NCBI GenBank assembly: GCA_965247705.1
Contig: CBDFHV010000029.1
Span: 15,257-79,256, forward strand
From: CBDFHV01 sp965247705
GTDB taxonomy: Bacteria > Pseudomonadota > Alphaproteobacteria > Rhodospirillales > CAMCUA01
Direction of reading: 5' to 3'
Length of the DNA stretch: 64,000 bases
A program made the translations under genes and the position numbers. This document shows positions 50,667 to 58,154 of this stretch, in pieces. Position 1 is the stretch's first letter. Every line of letters starts with the position of its first letter. The notes beneath the pieces are model-generated. The model saw nothing but the letters and a program-made list of their open reading frames with translations. It was not told where the DNA came from and ran no database searches.

Positions 50667-52061
50667 CTACTTCCGAACCGCGACAACGCGCGCATAGTCG
50701 GCGCCGCCGGGGGCCGTGGGGCCGCTGGGACTGCGGCCCGCCTTGGTCTCGACGGGGCGGGCGTCCAGGCGGGTGACGGCGAAGCCGCCGTTCTCGAACA
50801 GGGCGCGAATCTGGCCCAAGTCGTGGACCGGGCGGATGCGGAACCCCTCGGCATAGATGCGGGCCGCGTCGGCCAAGGCCTCGGGCGTCATGTCCAGCGC
50901 GGCCCGCCAATGGCCGGCCTCCGACAGGACTCGGCGGCGGAAGGCTTCGGCCTGTTCGACGGTGAAGGAAAGGGGCGCGTCGCCGGCCCCGGGCCGCACC
51001 CGGTTGACCGTGAAGACGGTGCCGCCGGGCGTTAACAGGTGGCGCCAGATATCGATCAGGCGCCGCCGCTTGTCGTCGTCAAAGTAACCCAGGAACGAAT
51101 GGGTGCAGACCACGTCGAAGCTCCCGTCGCCGAAAACGTCCGTCGCGTCCTGGATATCCGTCGCCACGCTGCGAATTGTCGTGCCATGGCGGCGCCCGAA
51201 CCACGCCGCCATGGCCAGCGGGGTCTGGCACAGGTCGATCACGGTGATCTCCGGGGCAATGCCCACGACCTGGCAGGCGGCCAGAACCAGAGCCGGCATG
51301 GCATGGTCGGCGGAGCCGGAGACCAGCACCCGCAACGGCTCCGACCGAGGCGGGAGCGCGGCGAAGGCGTCGAAATAGAAGCCCGCGTGGTCCCGGGGCG
51401 TGGTGACGATGTCGAGGACCCGCAGGGATGGCCACACCCCGTGGTACCAGGCGCAGGTCCGGTCTCCCTTGAACGGATCGTGGCCGCACAAGGCCTCGGC
51501 AAGACGGCGGGCGAGGGGGGCGGCCGCCACCAGCGGATCGTCATAGGCCTCGGGGCTGTTCCGCCAGGCCGCCGCCGGGTCCAGCGGACGTGCCCGGTCA
51601 AGGATCGCGATGGCACGGCGGGCCCGGTCCAGATCCCCATCGCGCGACGACACCCTCAGGCCGCCCTCCGCCCCGCCCCATGTGCACACCGCATCGTCCC
51701 ACAGGCCAAAGGCAATGCCCCGGGGCGCCGCCGCCGCAAGGTCGGTCATCAGGGACCGAATATCCAGCACGTCGCACACCAGGCCGGCGGCCAGCCGGGC
51801 GGATAGCCAGGGTTCCGTTCTCAAGGACGGGTCGGGGAGCAGGTAGCGGACTTTCGTCGCAAGTCCTCGGGCTGCCGCGCGGCGCGCCCACGTCAATTCG
51901 CAATCGTCGCCGGGGGCCTCGCCGGTGACCAGCCGGCACAATAGGGGAGCGTCCTCCAGCTCCTCGACGAGCGCGCCGCCGACTCGGTCGACGGCTTCGG
52001 GCAGTACAATGAGCGAGTCCTCGTCGCGTGACGCCGATGCCTCGGCGAGCCGTGCGAACAA
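50667..52061 (-). CDS. Class I SAM-dependent methyltransferase domain protein, two-domain
   Basis: 464-residue protein. The first ~210 residues match nothing I recognise. The C-terminal half contains a SAM-methyltransferase Rossmann fold: RVLVSGSADHAMPALVLA (motif I-like, ~246), ITVIDLCQTPLAMAAW (motif II) and FDVVCTHSFLGYFDDDKRRRLI (motif IV), then GGTVFTVNRVRP. Motif I is degenerate (VSGSADHA rather than GCGxG), so activity is not certain. The start is TTG 52061; no ATG is nearby, so it is tentative. It diverges from bolA with 154 bp between. Confidence 0.65.
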   Translation of the reverse strand: MFARLAEASASRDEDSLIVLPEAVDRVGGALVEELEDAPLLCRLVTGEAPGDDCELTWARRAAARGLATKVRYLLPDPSLRTEPWLSARLAAGLVCDVLDIRSLMTDLAAAAPRGIAFGLWDDAVCTWGGAEGGLRVSSRDGDLDRARRAIAILDRARPLDPAAAWRNSPEAYDDPLVAAAPLARRLAEALCGHDPFKGDRTCAWYHGVWPSLRVLDIVTTPRDHAGFYFDAFAALPPRSEPLRVLVSGSADHAMPALVLAACQVVGIAPEITVIDLCQTPLAMAAWFGRRHGTTIRSVATDIQDATDVFGDGSFDVVCTHSFLGYFDDDKRRRLIDIWRHLLTPGGTVFTVNRVRPGAGDAPLSFTVEQAEAFRRRVLSEAGHWRAALDMTPEALADAARIYAEGFRIRPVHDLGQIRALFENGGFAVTRLDARPVETKAGRSPSGPTAPGGADYARVVAVRK

Positions 52062-52215
52062 ATTCGAAGCGATGATCGGATTTCCTCTTCGAACAAGCCT
52101 AAGGTGGCAATGGTGGTCTCGGCAAGGGACGCTCTTGAGGGCGCCGGCGTTGACGGGTCCGGCACCCGTCCCTACCTACTCTGTATCTCCCGCCGCCAAC
52201 CGGAAGGAACCCGCC

Positions 52216-52452
52216 ATGGCCATGAGCGCCGCCGATATCGAGGCCCTGATCAAGGATGCCCTGCCCGACGCGGTGGTCACCATCGAGGACCTGGCGGGGG
52301 ACGGGGATCACTATGCGGCCCAGGTGGTCTCCGCCGCTTTCAAGGGCCACAACCGGGTCAAGCAGCACCAGATGGTTTACGAGGCGCTGCAGGGGCGCAT
52401 GGGGGGGCAACTGCACGCCCTGGCCCTGCAGACCAGTGCCCCCGAGGACTGA
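52216..52452 (+). CDS. bolA: BolA family protein
   Basis: 78-residue BolA-type protein that, in known members, binds a [2Fe-2S] cluster with a monothiol glutaredoxin and acts in iron signalling. MAMSAADIEALIKDALPDA starts the domain; GDGDHYAAQVVSAAFKGHNRVKQHQMVYEAL contains the histidine/RVKQHQ signature (in parts FKGHNRVKQHQ). ATG 52216 has AAGGAA-type bases upstream. The next gene is a monothiol glutaredoxin homolog, the usual partner, but that one lacks its active site. Confidence 0.92.
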   Translation: MAMSAADIEALIKDALPDAVVTIEDLAGDGDHYAAQVVSAAFKGHNRVKQHQMVYEALQGRMGGQLHALALQTSAPED

Positions 52453-52484
52453 CGCCCCCCAAGATTGACAGCAGGCAAGCCGAC

Positions 52485-52802
52485 ATGGCCGACACGCCCG
52501 TCGTTCAGCGCATCCAGAGGGAATTGCTCACCCATCCCGTGGTGATGTTCATGGAAGGCACGCCCATGTGGCCGGAGACCGCCGACTCGGCGGCGGTGGC
52601 CCATTTGGTGGCGGAGATGGGAATGGCTTTCCACAGTATCGATGTGCGCACGGACCCGGAGCTCAAGGACGGGCTGGCCGATTTCGCCGGTTCGGCCGAA
52701 ATTCCCCAGCTGTTCGTCAACGGCACCCTGGTCGGCGGCTGCGACACGGTTCGCGGCCTGGACGAGTCGGGCGAGCTTAGCGAGGTGCTGAGGGGCCGCT
52801 GA
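52485..52802 (+). CDS. Monothiol glutaredoxin homolog that lacks the CGFS active site
   Basis: 105-residue protein of the Grx4/GrxD fold: VQRIQRELLTHPVVMFMEGTP, IPQLFVNGTLVGGCDTVRGLDESGELSEVL. In functional members the loop reads KGTPxxPxCGFS, whose cysteine ligates the [2Fe-2S] cluster; here it reads EGTPMWPETADS, so the cysteine and the lysine are both gone and the GSAEIPQL stretch has lost its usual tryptophan. It cannot carry out the usual cluster transfer. It follows bolA after 32 bp and precedes the VOC gene after 61 bp. Confidence 0.85.
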   Translation: MADTPVVQRIQRELLTHPVVMFMEGTPMWPETADSAAVAHLVAEMGMAFHSIDVRTDPELKDGLADFAGSAEIPQLFVNGTLVGGCDTVRGLDESGELSEVLRGR

Positions 52803-52863
52803 ACGGTTGCCCGCCGCCGCCGTCTGCCCCAGAATGCCGGCATCCTTTTCAGGGAGAGCTCCC

Positions 52864-53277
52864 ATGGCGCTCGCCGGCCTGGACCATGTGAACCTGCGCA
52901 CCCCGGACAAGGAGCCGCTGGTCCGGTTCTATCGGGACGTGCTTGGCATGACGGTGGGGCCGCGCCCCAACCAGGCCCGCGACGGCGCCTGGATGTACGC
53001 AGGCGAACGGCCCCTTATCCACATCTCCGTGCGCGACGGCCGGCCCCTGGAAGGCGACTCGCAAATCGACCACTTCGCCTTCGCCGCCACCGAATTGGCG
53101 GGCGTGCTCGCCCGCCTGCGCGAGAACGAAGTGGCTTACCAGTGCTTCGTGATCTCAGGCTCGGGCGTGCGTCAGGTGTTCTGCAGGGACCCGGACGGCA
53201 ACACGGTGGAGATGGACTTTCCGGCCCATGAGGAAGCCGACCTGGCCGACTATCCGCCCGGCGCGAAGGTCCGATGA
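52864..53277 (+). CDS. VOC/glyoxalase superfamily protein
   Basis: 137-residue metal-dependent fold of the vicinal oxygen chelate superfamily. GLDHVNLRTPDKEPLVRFYRDVLGM opens the first beta-alpha-beta unit (with the first metal His), PLIHISVRDGRP and SQIDHFAFAATEL (second His) the second, and VFCRDPDGNTVEMDF the last with the Glu ligand. The reaction is unknown. ATG 52864 is chosen by the family start (MALAGLDHVNLRTP). Its stop overlaps the next gene's ATG (53274). Confidence 0.85.
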   Translation: MALAGLDHVNLRTPDKEPLVRFYRDVLGMTVGPRPNQARDGAWMYAGERPLIHISVRDGRPLEGDSQIDHFAFAATELAGVLARLRENEVAYQCFVISGSGVRQVFCRDPDGNTVEMDFPAHEEADLADYPPGAKVR

Positions 53278-54725
53278 CCGCCACCGGGGGTGACCTGCCG
53301 GACGGCCTGATCGCCGTCGTCAAGCGGGATTGCCCCACCTGCGAGGCGGTGGCGCCGGTGCTTGCGGCCCTGTCGCGGAACGGCACGTCGCTAACCGTTT
53401 TCAGCCAGGACGACCCTTCCTTTCCCGATGGCTTGGGCGGCGTGATCGACGACAGGGACTTGGCCCGTTCCTACCGCCTGGACATCGAGACAGTGCCCAC
53501 CATCATCCGCCGGGAGCGGGGCCGGGAGACGGGCCGCGCCCTGGGCTGGCAGAGGGCGGAATGGGAGTCGTTGACCGGGCGCCGCGGCCTCGGCCCGGAC
53601 CTGCCCGACTGGAAACCCGGCTGCGGGTCGCGCACCCAAGATCCGGGTATGGCGGAGATCCTGGCGGTTCGCTTCGGCGACACTCGCTTCACTTCCCGTG
53701 CCGTTACAGTGTCCCCCGTCGACGATCCGGAGGAGGCGTGTTTCGAGCGCGGCTGGAGCGACGGCCTGCCGGTGGTACCGCCGACCCGTGAACGGGTGCT
53801 GCGGATGCTCCACGGCACCCGCCGCGACCCGGGCGAGGTGATCGGCCCGGTGCCGCCGTCGCTGGCGCCCTGCACCGTGGAGAAGGTGGCGATCAACGCG
53901 GTGCTGGCCGGCTGCAAGCCCGCCTACCTGCCGGTGGTGCTGGCGGCGGTGGAAGCGGCGCTGAGCGAGGCCTTCTGCCTCCATGGACTGCTCTGCACCA
54001 CGTCCTTCGCCGGGCCCCTGATCGTCGTCAATGGGCCGATAGCCCGGGCCATCGGCATGAACAGCGGCATCAACGTGCTGGGCCAGGGAAACCGGGCCAA
54101 CGCCACCATCGGCCGGGCCCTGCAACTGGTGGTGCGCAACGTCGGCGGCGGGGTGCCGGGGGGCATCGACCGGGCCACTTTCGGCAATCCGGGCAAGGTT
54201 TCGTTCTGCTTCGCCGAGGACGAGGAAGGCTCCTGCTGGGAACCGCTTGCCGTCGGCCGGGGGCTTAAGCCGGGGACTTCGGCGGTGAGTCTCTATGCCG
54301 GCGAGGGGGTAACCGGGGTTTGGGATGAGCAGTCCCGGGAGCCCGAATCCCTGTGCCGCAGCCTCGCCGCAAGCCTGTGCACGGTGGGCCACGTAAAGAA
54401 GGCGGGTCGCAATCACGTGCTGATCGTCGTCTCGCCGGAACATCAGCGGCCGTTCCGCGCCGCCGGCTGGTCCCGGGACCGGCTGCGCGACCGCCTGCTC
54501 GAACTCACTACCCGGCCCGGCAAGGATCTGGTGACCGGCGCCGGCGGCATGGTCGTGGGCCTGCCGCCGGAGCGGGTCGAGGACAGGGTGCCCAAGTTCG
54601 CCGCCGACGGCCTGCACCTGGTCCACGCCGGCGGACCGGCCGGCATGATGAGTGCCATTATTCCCAGTTGGGGTGCCGCCGGCGCCCGGGGTACCGCCAT
54701 GGTGACCCGACCTGTCGAGCTGTAG
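53274..54725 (+). CDS. Thioredoxin-like N-domain fused to an uncharacterised domain; partner of the UGSC selenoprotein
   Basis: 483 residues. Residues ~8-100 are thioredoxin-like: LIAVVKRDCPTCEAVAPVLAAL with a CPTC redox motif and a cis-proline-type TVPTIIRRE. After a linker (GCGSRTQDPG) a large domain (about 130-483) begins FERGWSDGLPVVPPTRERVLRML and includes LAPCTVEKVAINAVLAGCKPAYLPVV, GPIARAIGMNSGINVLGQGNRANATIG and GGPAGMMSAIIPSW; I do not recognise it as an enzyme of known activity. It overlaps the VOC gene by 4 bp and is 17 bp before the UGSC selenoprotein gene. A redox role with that protein is inferred. Confidence 0.65.
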   Translation: MTATGGDLPDGLIAVVKRDCPTCEAVAPVLAALSRNGTSLTVFSQDDPSFPDGLGGVIDDRDLARSYRLDIETVPTIIRRERGRETGRALGWQRAEWESLTGRRGLGPDLPDWKPGCGSRTQDPGMAEILAVRFGDTRFTSRAVTVSPVDDPEEACFERGWSDGLPVVPPTRERVLRMLHGTRRDPGEVIGPVPPSLAPCTVEKVAINAVLAGCKPAYLPVVLAAVEAALSEAFCLHGLLCTTSFAGPLIVVNGPIARAIGMNSGINVLGQGNRANATIGRALQLVVRNVGGGVPGGIDRATFGNPGKVSFCFAEDEEGSCWEPLAVGRGLKPGTSAVSLYAGEGVTGVWDEQSREPESLCRSLAASLCTVGHVKKAGRNHVLIVVSPEHQRPFRAAGWSRDRLRDRLLELTTRPGKDLVTGAGGMVVGLPPERVEDRVPKFAADGLHLVHAGGPAGMMSAIIPSWGAAGARGTAMVTRPVEL

Positions 54726-54742
54726 GACCAAGGAGATCGACC

Positions 54743-55276
54743 ATGACCGAGGAAACGACGCTTCTCGATCCGACCCACGAAATGACGCCTCCCGGCCGCC
54801 AGCGGCGGAGCCCGCCAGCCACCCTCGACGGCCTTACCGTGGGGCTGTTGGACATTGGCAAGACTCGGGGCGACGTGTTCATCGATCAACTGGCCCACCG
54901 CCTGGGCGAGCGGGGCATCGCGGTCAGGCGCTACGCCAAGCCCACCAACACCCGGGTGGCGCCGGAAGAGGTCAAGCGGTCAATCGCCAGCGAATGCCAG
55001 GTGGTGGTGGAGGCGCTATCCGACTGAGGGTCGTGCACGTCGTGCAGTTTGCATGACATGGCCGACCTGGACGACCGTGGGCTGCCCACCGCCATGGTGC
55101 TGACCACCGCCTTCGCCGATGCCGCCCAGGCACAAGGTACGCTGCTCGGCTTCATGCCGCCCCTGGTCTTCGTGCCCCATCCGATCCAGGACCGCACGGA
55201 CGCGGAACTGCGGGGCCTGGCCGACAAGACGCTGGATTCCATCCTGCAAGCAGTGACGGCGCCGGCGGGGAAGTAG
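54743..55276 (+). CDS. UGSC-family selenoprotein (UGA at codon 95 read as selenocysteine)
   Basis: The frame from ATG 54743 runs 94 codons, meets TGA at 55025-55027 and continues without a shift to 55276. The text around it is VVEALSD-U-GSCTSCSLHDMADLDDRGLPT, which matches the UGSC (CGSC in cysteine forms) motif of the UGSC-containing family reported from metagenome selenoprotein surveys. The full product would be 177 residues: a GLLDIGKTRGDVFIDQLAHRL N-domain and a C-terminal PTAMVLTTAFADAAQAQGTL. AGGAG lies 7 nt before the ATG. A hairpin follows the UGA. It needs SelA/B/C/D, not in this window. Confidence 0.85.
55030..55057 (+). promoter_or_regulatory. Candidate bacterial SECIS hairpin
   Basis: GTCGTGCA (55030-55037) pairs with TGCATGAC (55050-55057; one G-U pair) around a 12-nt loop that begins CG. 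It starts 2 nt after the UGA. Bacterial SECIS elements usually have their apical loop about 16-37 nt downstream; here it begins 11 nt downstream, so the fit is imperfect. The hairpin lies inside the coding region, as expected in bacteria. Confidence 0.45.
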
Positions 55277-55312
55277 AATTAGTTCCGGTTGCTTCGGCCA
55301 CCGAGGGACTAA

Positions 55313-56257
55313 GTGTCTGTCCGGAAAGAAGTTGATTCGGAAGAATCGGTTGTGATTCTGTATTGGCCACCGATTCGCCCTGACGGAGGTGGCCGATGTG
55401 GACGGATGAGAACCGGCGTCTTTATGAGCGTCGTGGTGCGCGCTATCCGAGCGACTTGACCGACGGGGAGTGGGCGTTGATCGCCCCTTTGATCCCACCG
55501 GCGAAGCACGGCGGGCGCAAGCGGGAGGTCGATGTCCGCGAGGTGATGAACGGGGTTCTCTATGTTCTGGAGACCGGCTGCCAGTGGCGCGCCCTGCCCA
55601 AGGACCTGCCCCCCAAGTCGACGGTGCACGACTATCTGATGCTGTGGGACTGGGACGGCACGCTGGAGCGGGTTCACCATGCGCTCTATGTGATGACCCG
55701 CGATCTGGAGGGCCGCGCGGCGAGCCCGAGCGCCGGTGTCATCGACAGCCAGAGCGTGAAAGGCGCGGAAAAAGGGGGGCGCGCATCGATCGCCCGGGCT
55801 ATGACGCGGCCAAGAAGGTCAAGGGCAAGAAGCGCCACCTGCTTGTCGATACCCTCGGCCTGATCCTCAATGTCGTCGTCCATGCGGCCGACGTGCAGGA
55901 CCGCGACGGCGCCATTCTGGTCTTGGATCGCCACACCCGCCGGCTGTTTCCCTTCCTCGAGAAGATCTTCGCCGACGGCGCCTATGGCGGCGACAAGCTG
56001 CGCAAGGCCATGGCCGGCGCCGCATGGACGATCGAGGTCGTTAAGCGCTCAGACACCGCCAAGGGCTTCGAGCCGCTGCCCAGGCGCTGGGTCGTCGAGC
56101 GTACCATCGCCTGGATCAATCGCTGCCGTCGCCTCGCCAAGGACTATGAGAACCGCAACCGAACCGCTCTCGCCTTCATCCGCCTCGCCAGCATCAGGCT
56201 CATGCTGCGAAGACTCACCAGGTGCTGTTATCCTTCATGAACTTTCCGGACGGACTC
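55313..56257 (+). mobile_element. IS5-family (IS427/IS1031-type) insertion sequence
   Basis: 945 bp. Ends GTGTCTGTCCGGAAAG and GAGTCCGTCCGGAAAG (14 of 16 as an inverted repeat) are flanked by TAA on both sides (55310-55312, 56258-56260), a 3-bp TNA target as in IS1031-type elements. One transposase is encoded in two frames. It inserted 36 bp after the UGSC gene. Confidence 0.88.
55396..56240 (+). CDS. IS5-family transposase in two frames joined by a likely -1 frameshift
   Basis: The first frame (55396-55863) encodes the N-terminal DUF4096 domain, DGEWALIAPLIPPAKHGGRK and GCQWRALPKDLPP, up to VIDSQSVKGAEKGG with the first catalytic Asp. From about 55780 the family sequence continues in the -1 frame (RPGYDAAKKVKGKKRHLLVD, FADGAYGGDKLR with the second Asp, RWVVERTIAWINRCRRLAKDYE with the Glu) to 56240. 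The frames meet at GAAAAAGGGGGG (about 55768-55779), a slippery A5G6 run typical of programmed frameshifting in this group; a simple inactivating indel is the alternative. Confidence 0.85.
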
Positions 56258-56302
56258 TAAAGGATATACAACGGTGTGGATCCTGCCCCGCTTCCGTGGA
56301 TG

Positions 56303-56605
56303 TCAATCCCTCGCCTTGCGCCAAAGAGATTCAACATTCCGAGCGGCATGAATAATGCGTGCCACTTCCACGCCGCCCCGGATTGTGCGGTAAAAGATCA
56401 GATAGTCATCCACCGGGAAGCTCCTGAGATCGGGCGCAAGGTCATTTCTGACGCGTCCCATCCGGGGCGCTGACGAGAGGATCAGGAACTTCTCATACAG
56501 GCTATCGAGAAGGCTGTCGGCGGCCTTTGGACTGTCCTTGGCAATGTAATGCCAGATGTCATCGAGATCGCGGTGCGCTGGCTCTGATAGCCGGTACGCC
56601 GCCAC
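56303..56605 (-). CDS. ParE/RelE-family toxin
   Basis: 100-residue type II toxin of the ParE/RelE fold: MAAYRLSEPAHRDLDDIWHYI start, SAPRMGRVRNDLAPDLRSFP (Arg-rich active face), DDYLIFYRTIRGGVEVARIIHAARN at the end. ParE-type toxins inhibit gyrase; RelE-type cleave mRNA; the IWxYIA start favours ParE. It starts at GTG 56605, overlapping the stop of the antitoxin gene by one base. It lies 46 bp from the IS5 element. Confidence 0.88.
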   Translation of the reverse strand: MAAYRLSEPAHRDLDDIWHYIAKDSPKAADSLLDSLYEKFLILSSAPRMGRVRNDLAPDLRSFPVDDYLIFYRTIRGGVEVARIIHAARNVESLWRKARD

Positions 56606-56874
56606 TACACGCTATCTGCGGGTTGACGTGACAACTTGGCTCGACCGCGGGTCTTCACCCCTTCGAACAGCTCTTCGAGTGTTTCGTCGTCATAGGCAAT
56701 GTAATCGCCGCGATCGAGAGCCTCGATACCGTCCTGGACATCCCGGCGCAGGTTGTCGAACGCCTCTAGTCGCTCAAGCGCTGCCGCAAGCACATCTTGC
56801 TCAGACGCGTACCGGCCACTTTCAACCAGCCGCCGCACAAGCGCTTCCTGCTTTCTGGTCAATGATATCAACAC
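56605..56874 (-). CDS. ParD-like antitoxin (ribbon-helix-helix)
   Basis: 89 residues from GTG 56874: SLTRKQEALVRRLVESGRYASEQDVLAAALERLE is the CopG/ParD ribbon-helix-helix with the VESGRYxSxxxVxxxAL consensus; the C-terminal half (LDRGDYIAYDDETLEELFEGV) would neutralise the toxin. The frame is open upstream to a TTG at 56916, adding 14 non-family residues; GTG 56874 matches the family N-terminus, although GGAG is only 3 nt before it. The antitoxin precedes the toxin, the normal order, and the complex should repress its own promoter in 56875-57017. Confidence 0.85.
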   Translation of the reverse strand: MLISLTRKQEALVRRLVESGRYASEQDVLAAALERLEAFDNLRRDVQDGIEALDRGDYIAYDDETLEELFEGVKTRGRAKLSRQPADSV

Positions 56875-57017
56875 GCTCTCCGTCTCTTTGGTGAGACCAT
56901 AATACCGTGTCGCCAACGCCGTAGCGAGTGCATACCGTCGTTCCTCTGTTCGCGCCGGCGCCGCTTCGCGTTAGGATCGCCGCCAAATCGTCGTGGTTGT
57001 AGGAAAGGGATTGCCGC

Positions 57018-58154
57018 ATGGAGAACCAGACCGGGACCGAGGCGCCCGTGGACGCCGTTAGCCAGGCCTTGGGCCTGCTCAACGACGGGGGCATCGTCCT
57101 TTACGTGTTGCTGGCCCTGTCCCTGGTGGCGGCGACGATCATTGTGGCCAAGGCAATGCAGTTCGCCAGCGCCCGCCTGGGCGCCTCCGGATTCGCCGAC
57201 GGGGCTCTGGTCGCCTGGCGGGCCGGACACGCCGCCGAGGCCAAGGCGGCCGTCGACGCCGCGCCGGGTCCGTTGGCGCAGGTGATGGCGGCGGCCATCG
57301 GTGCGGTGGCCGATCCCCGAATGGGTACCGAGGTTGCCCGCGAGGAGGTCACGCGAGTCGCCTCGGCGATTCTGGACGGCCTGCGCCGGGGCTTGCCCAC
57401 CCTGGCGCTGATCGCCGTCGTCAGCCCCTTGATCGGGCTTTTGGGCACCGTGATCGGCATGATCGATGCCTTCCAGGCCCTGGAGGCGGCGGGCAACCGG
57501 GTCAACCCGTCGATCCTGTCGGGCGGCATCTGGGTGGCGCTGTTGACCACCGCCGCGGGTCTGATCGTCGCCATTCCGACGCTCGCCTTGCACCACTGGC
57601 TGGACAGCCGGGTGGAACGCTGCGCCCGGGCCATGGAGGACGCGGCGGTCCGCGTCTTCACCCAGGCCCCCGGCGGTCGGCGGCGGAGTAGCACCGGTGC
57701 GCCTTGCCCGCCGGCGCCGCCTGCCCGTGGCGATCAGCCTGACGCCGCTCATCGACGTGGTGTTCATCCTGCTGATCTTCTTCATGCTCGCCTCCAGTTT
57801 TCTCCACTGGCGGGCCATCGACATGGCGATGCCCGACCGGATCGCGGCGCGGGCGGTGGCCACGGAGCAGGCGCTGGTGGTCCACGTGTCCGCCGATGGC
57901 GGCCTGGTCCTCGGCGGCGACACGGTGACCGAGAAAGACCTTGGGGAGACCGTGACCCGGCGCCTGCGGACGGAGCCGGATCTGCGGGTGGTTATCCGCC
58001 CTGCCGAGGGGGTTTCCTTGCAGCGGGCGGTGGACGTTCTGGATCTGCTGAACCGGGCCGGCGCCGCCGGTGTCTCCCTGGTGCGGTCGGAGTAGGCCGA
58101 TGCACTTCCGCGACCGGGAGTCGCCGCCGGGGCCCGACCCGCTGTTGCCGATGA
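57018..58154 (+). CDS. exbB: ExbB/TolQ/MotA proton-channel family protein; frame unusually open past its natural end
   Basis: Proton-driven inner-membrane motor subunit energising TonB. Residues ~1-215 are a complete ExbB: N-terminal helix (GGIVLYVLLALSLVAATIIVA), a cytoplasmic region, and two C-terminal helices in GLRRGLPTLALIAVVSPLIGLLGTVIGM and GGIWVALLTTAAGLIVAIPTLAL. Beyond ~residue 220 the frame stays open for ~155 residues of Pro/Gly/Arg-rich sequence that is the +1 shadow of the following exbD gene. A TAG at 57689-57691 in another frame, 5 nt before exbD, is the probable original stop, implying a one-base indel near 57665-57685. Confidence 0.75.
   Translation: MENQTGTEAPVDAVSQALGLLNDGGIVLYVLLALSLVAATIIVAKAMQFASARLGASGFADGALVAWRAGHAAEAKAAVDAAPGPLAQVMAAAIGAVADPRMGTEVAREEVTRVASAILDGLRRGLPTLALIAVVSPLIGLLGTVIGMIDAFQALEAAGNRVNPSILSGGIWVALLTTAAGLIVAIPTLALHHWLDSRVERCARAMEDAAVRVFTQAPGGRRRSSTGAPCPPAPPARGDQPDAAHRRGVHPADLLHARLQFSPLAGHRHGDARPDRGAGGGHGAGAGGPRVRRWRPGPRRRHGDRERPWGDRDPAPADGAGSAGGYPPCRGGFLAAGGGRSGSAEPGRRRRCLPGAVGVGRCTSATGSRRRGPTRCCR
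57697..58095 (+). CDS. exbD: ExbD/TolR family protein (first copy)
   Basis: 132 residues: basic start MRLARRRRLPVAISLTPLIDVVFILLIFFMLAS with the single transmembrane helix and the essential Asp (LIDVVFILLIFFM), then a periplasmic domain (VHVSADGGLVLGGD...RVVIRPAEGVSLQRAVDVLDLLNRAG). Starts at GTG 57697, inside the extended exbB frame. ExbD pairs with ExbB and TonB. Followed after 4 bp by a second exbD gene. Confidence 0.88.
   Translation: MRLARRRRLPVAISLTPLIDVVFILLIFFMLASSFLHWRAIDMAMPDRIAARAVATEQALVVHVSADGGLVLGGDTVTEKDLGETVTRRLRTEPDLRVVIRPAEGVSLQRAVDVLDLLNRAGAAGVSLVRSE

Noticed and set aside
51925..52452. Longer start for bolA (frame open from 51925)
   Set aside because: The extension lies antisense to the divergent methyltransferase gene and its promoter; the ATG at 52216 matches the family.
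55277..55312. Possibility that the UGSC gene is a frameshifted pseudogene ended by the IS5 element
   Set aside because: The frame is continuous apart from one TGA in the exact position of the family's selenocysteine, and it ends at its own stop 36 bp before the IS.
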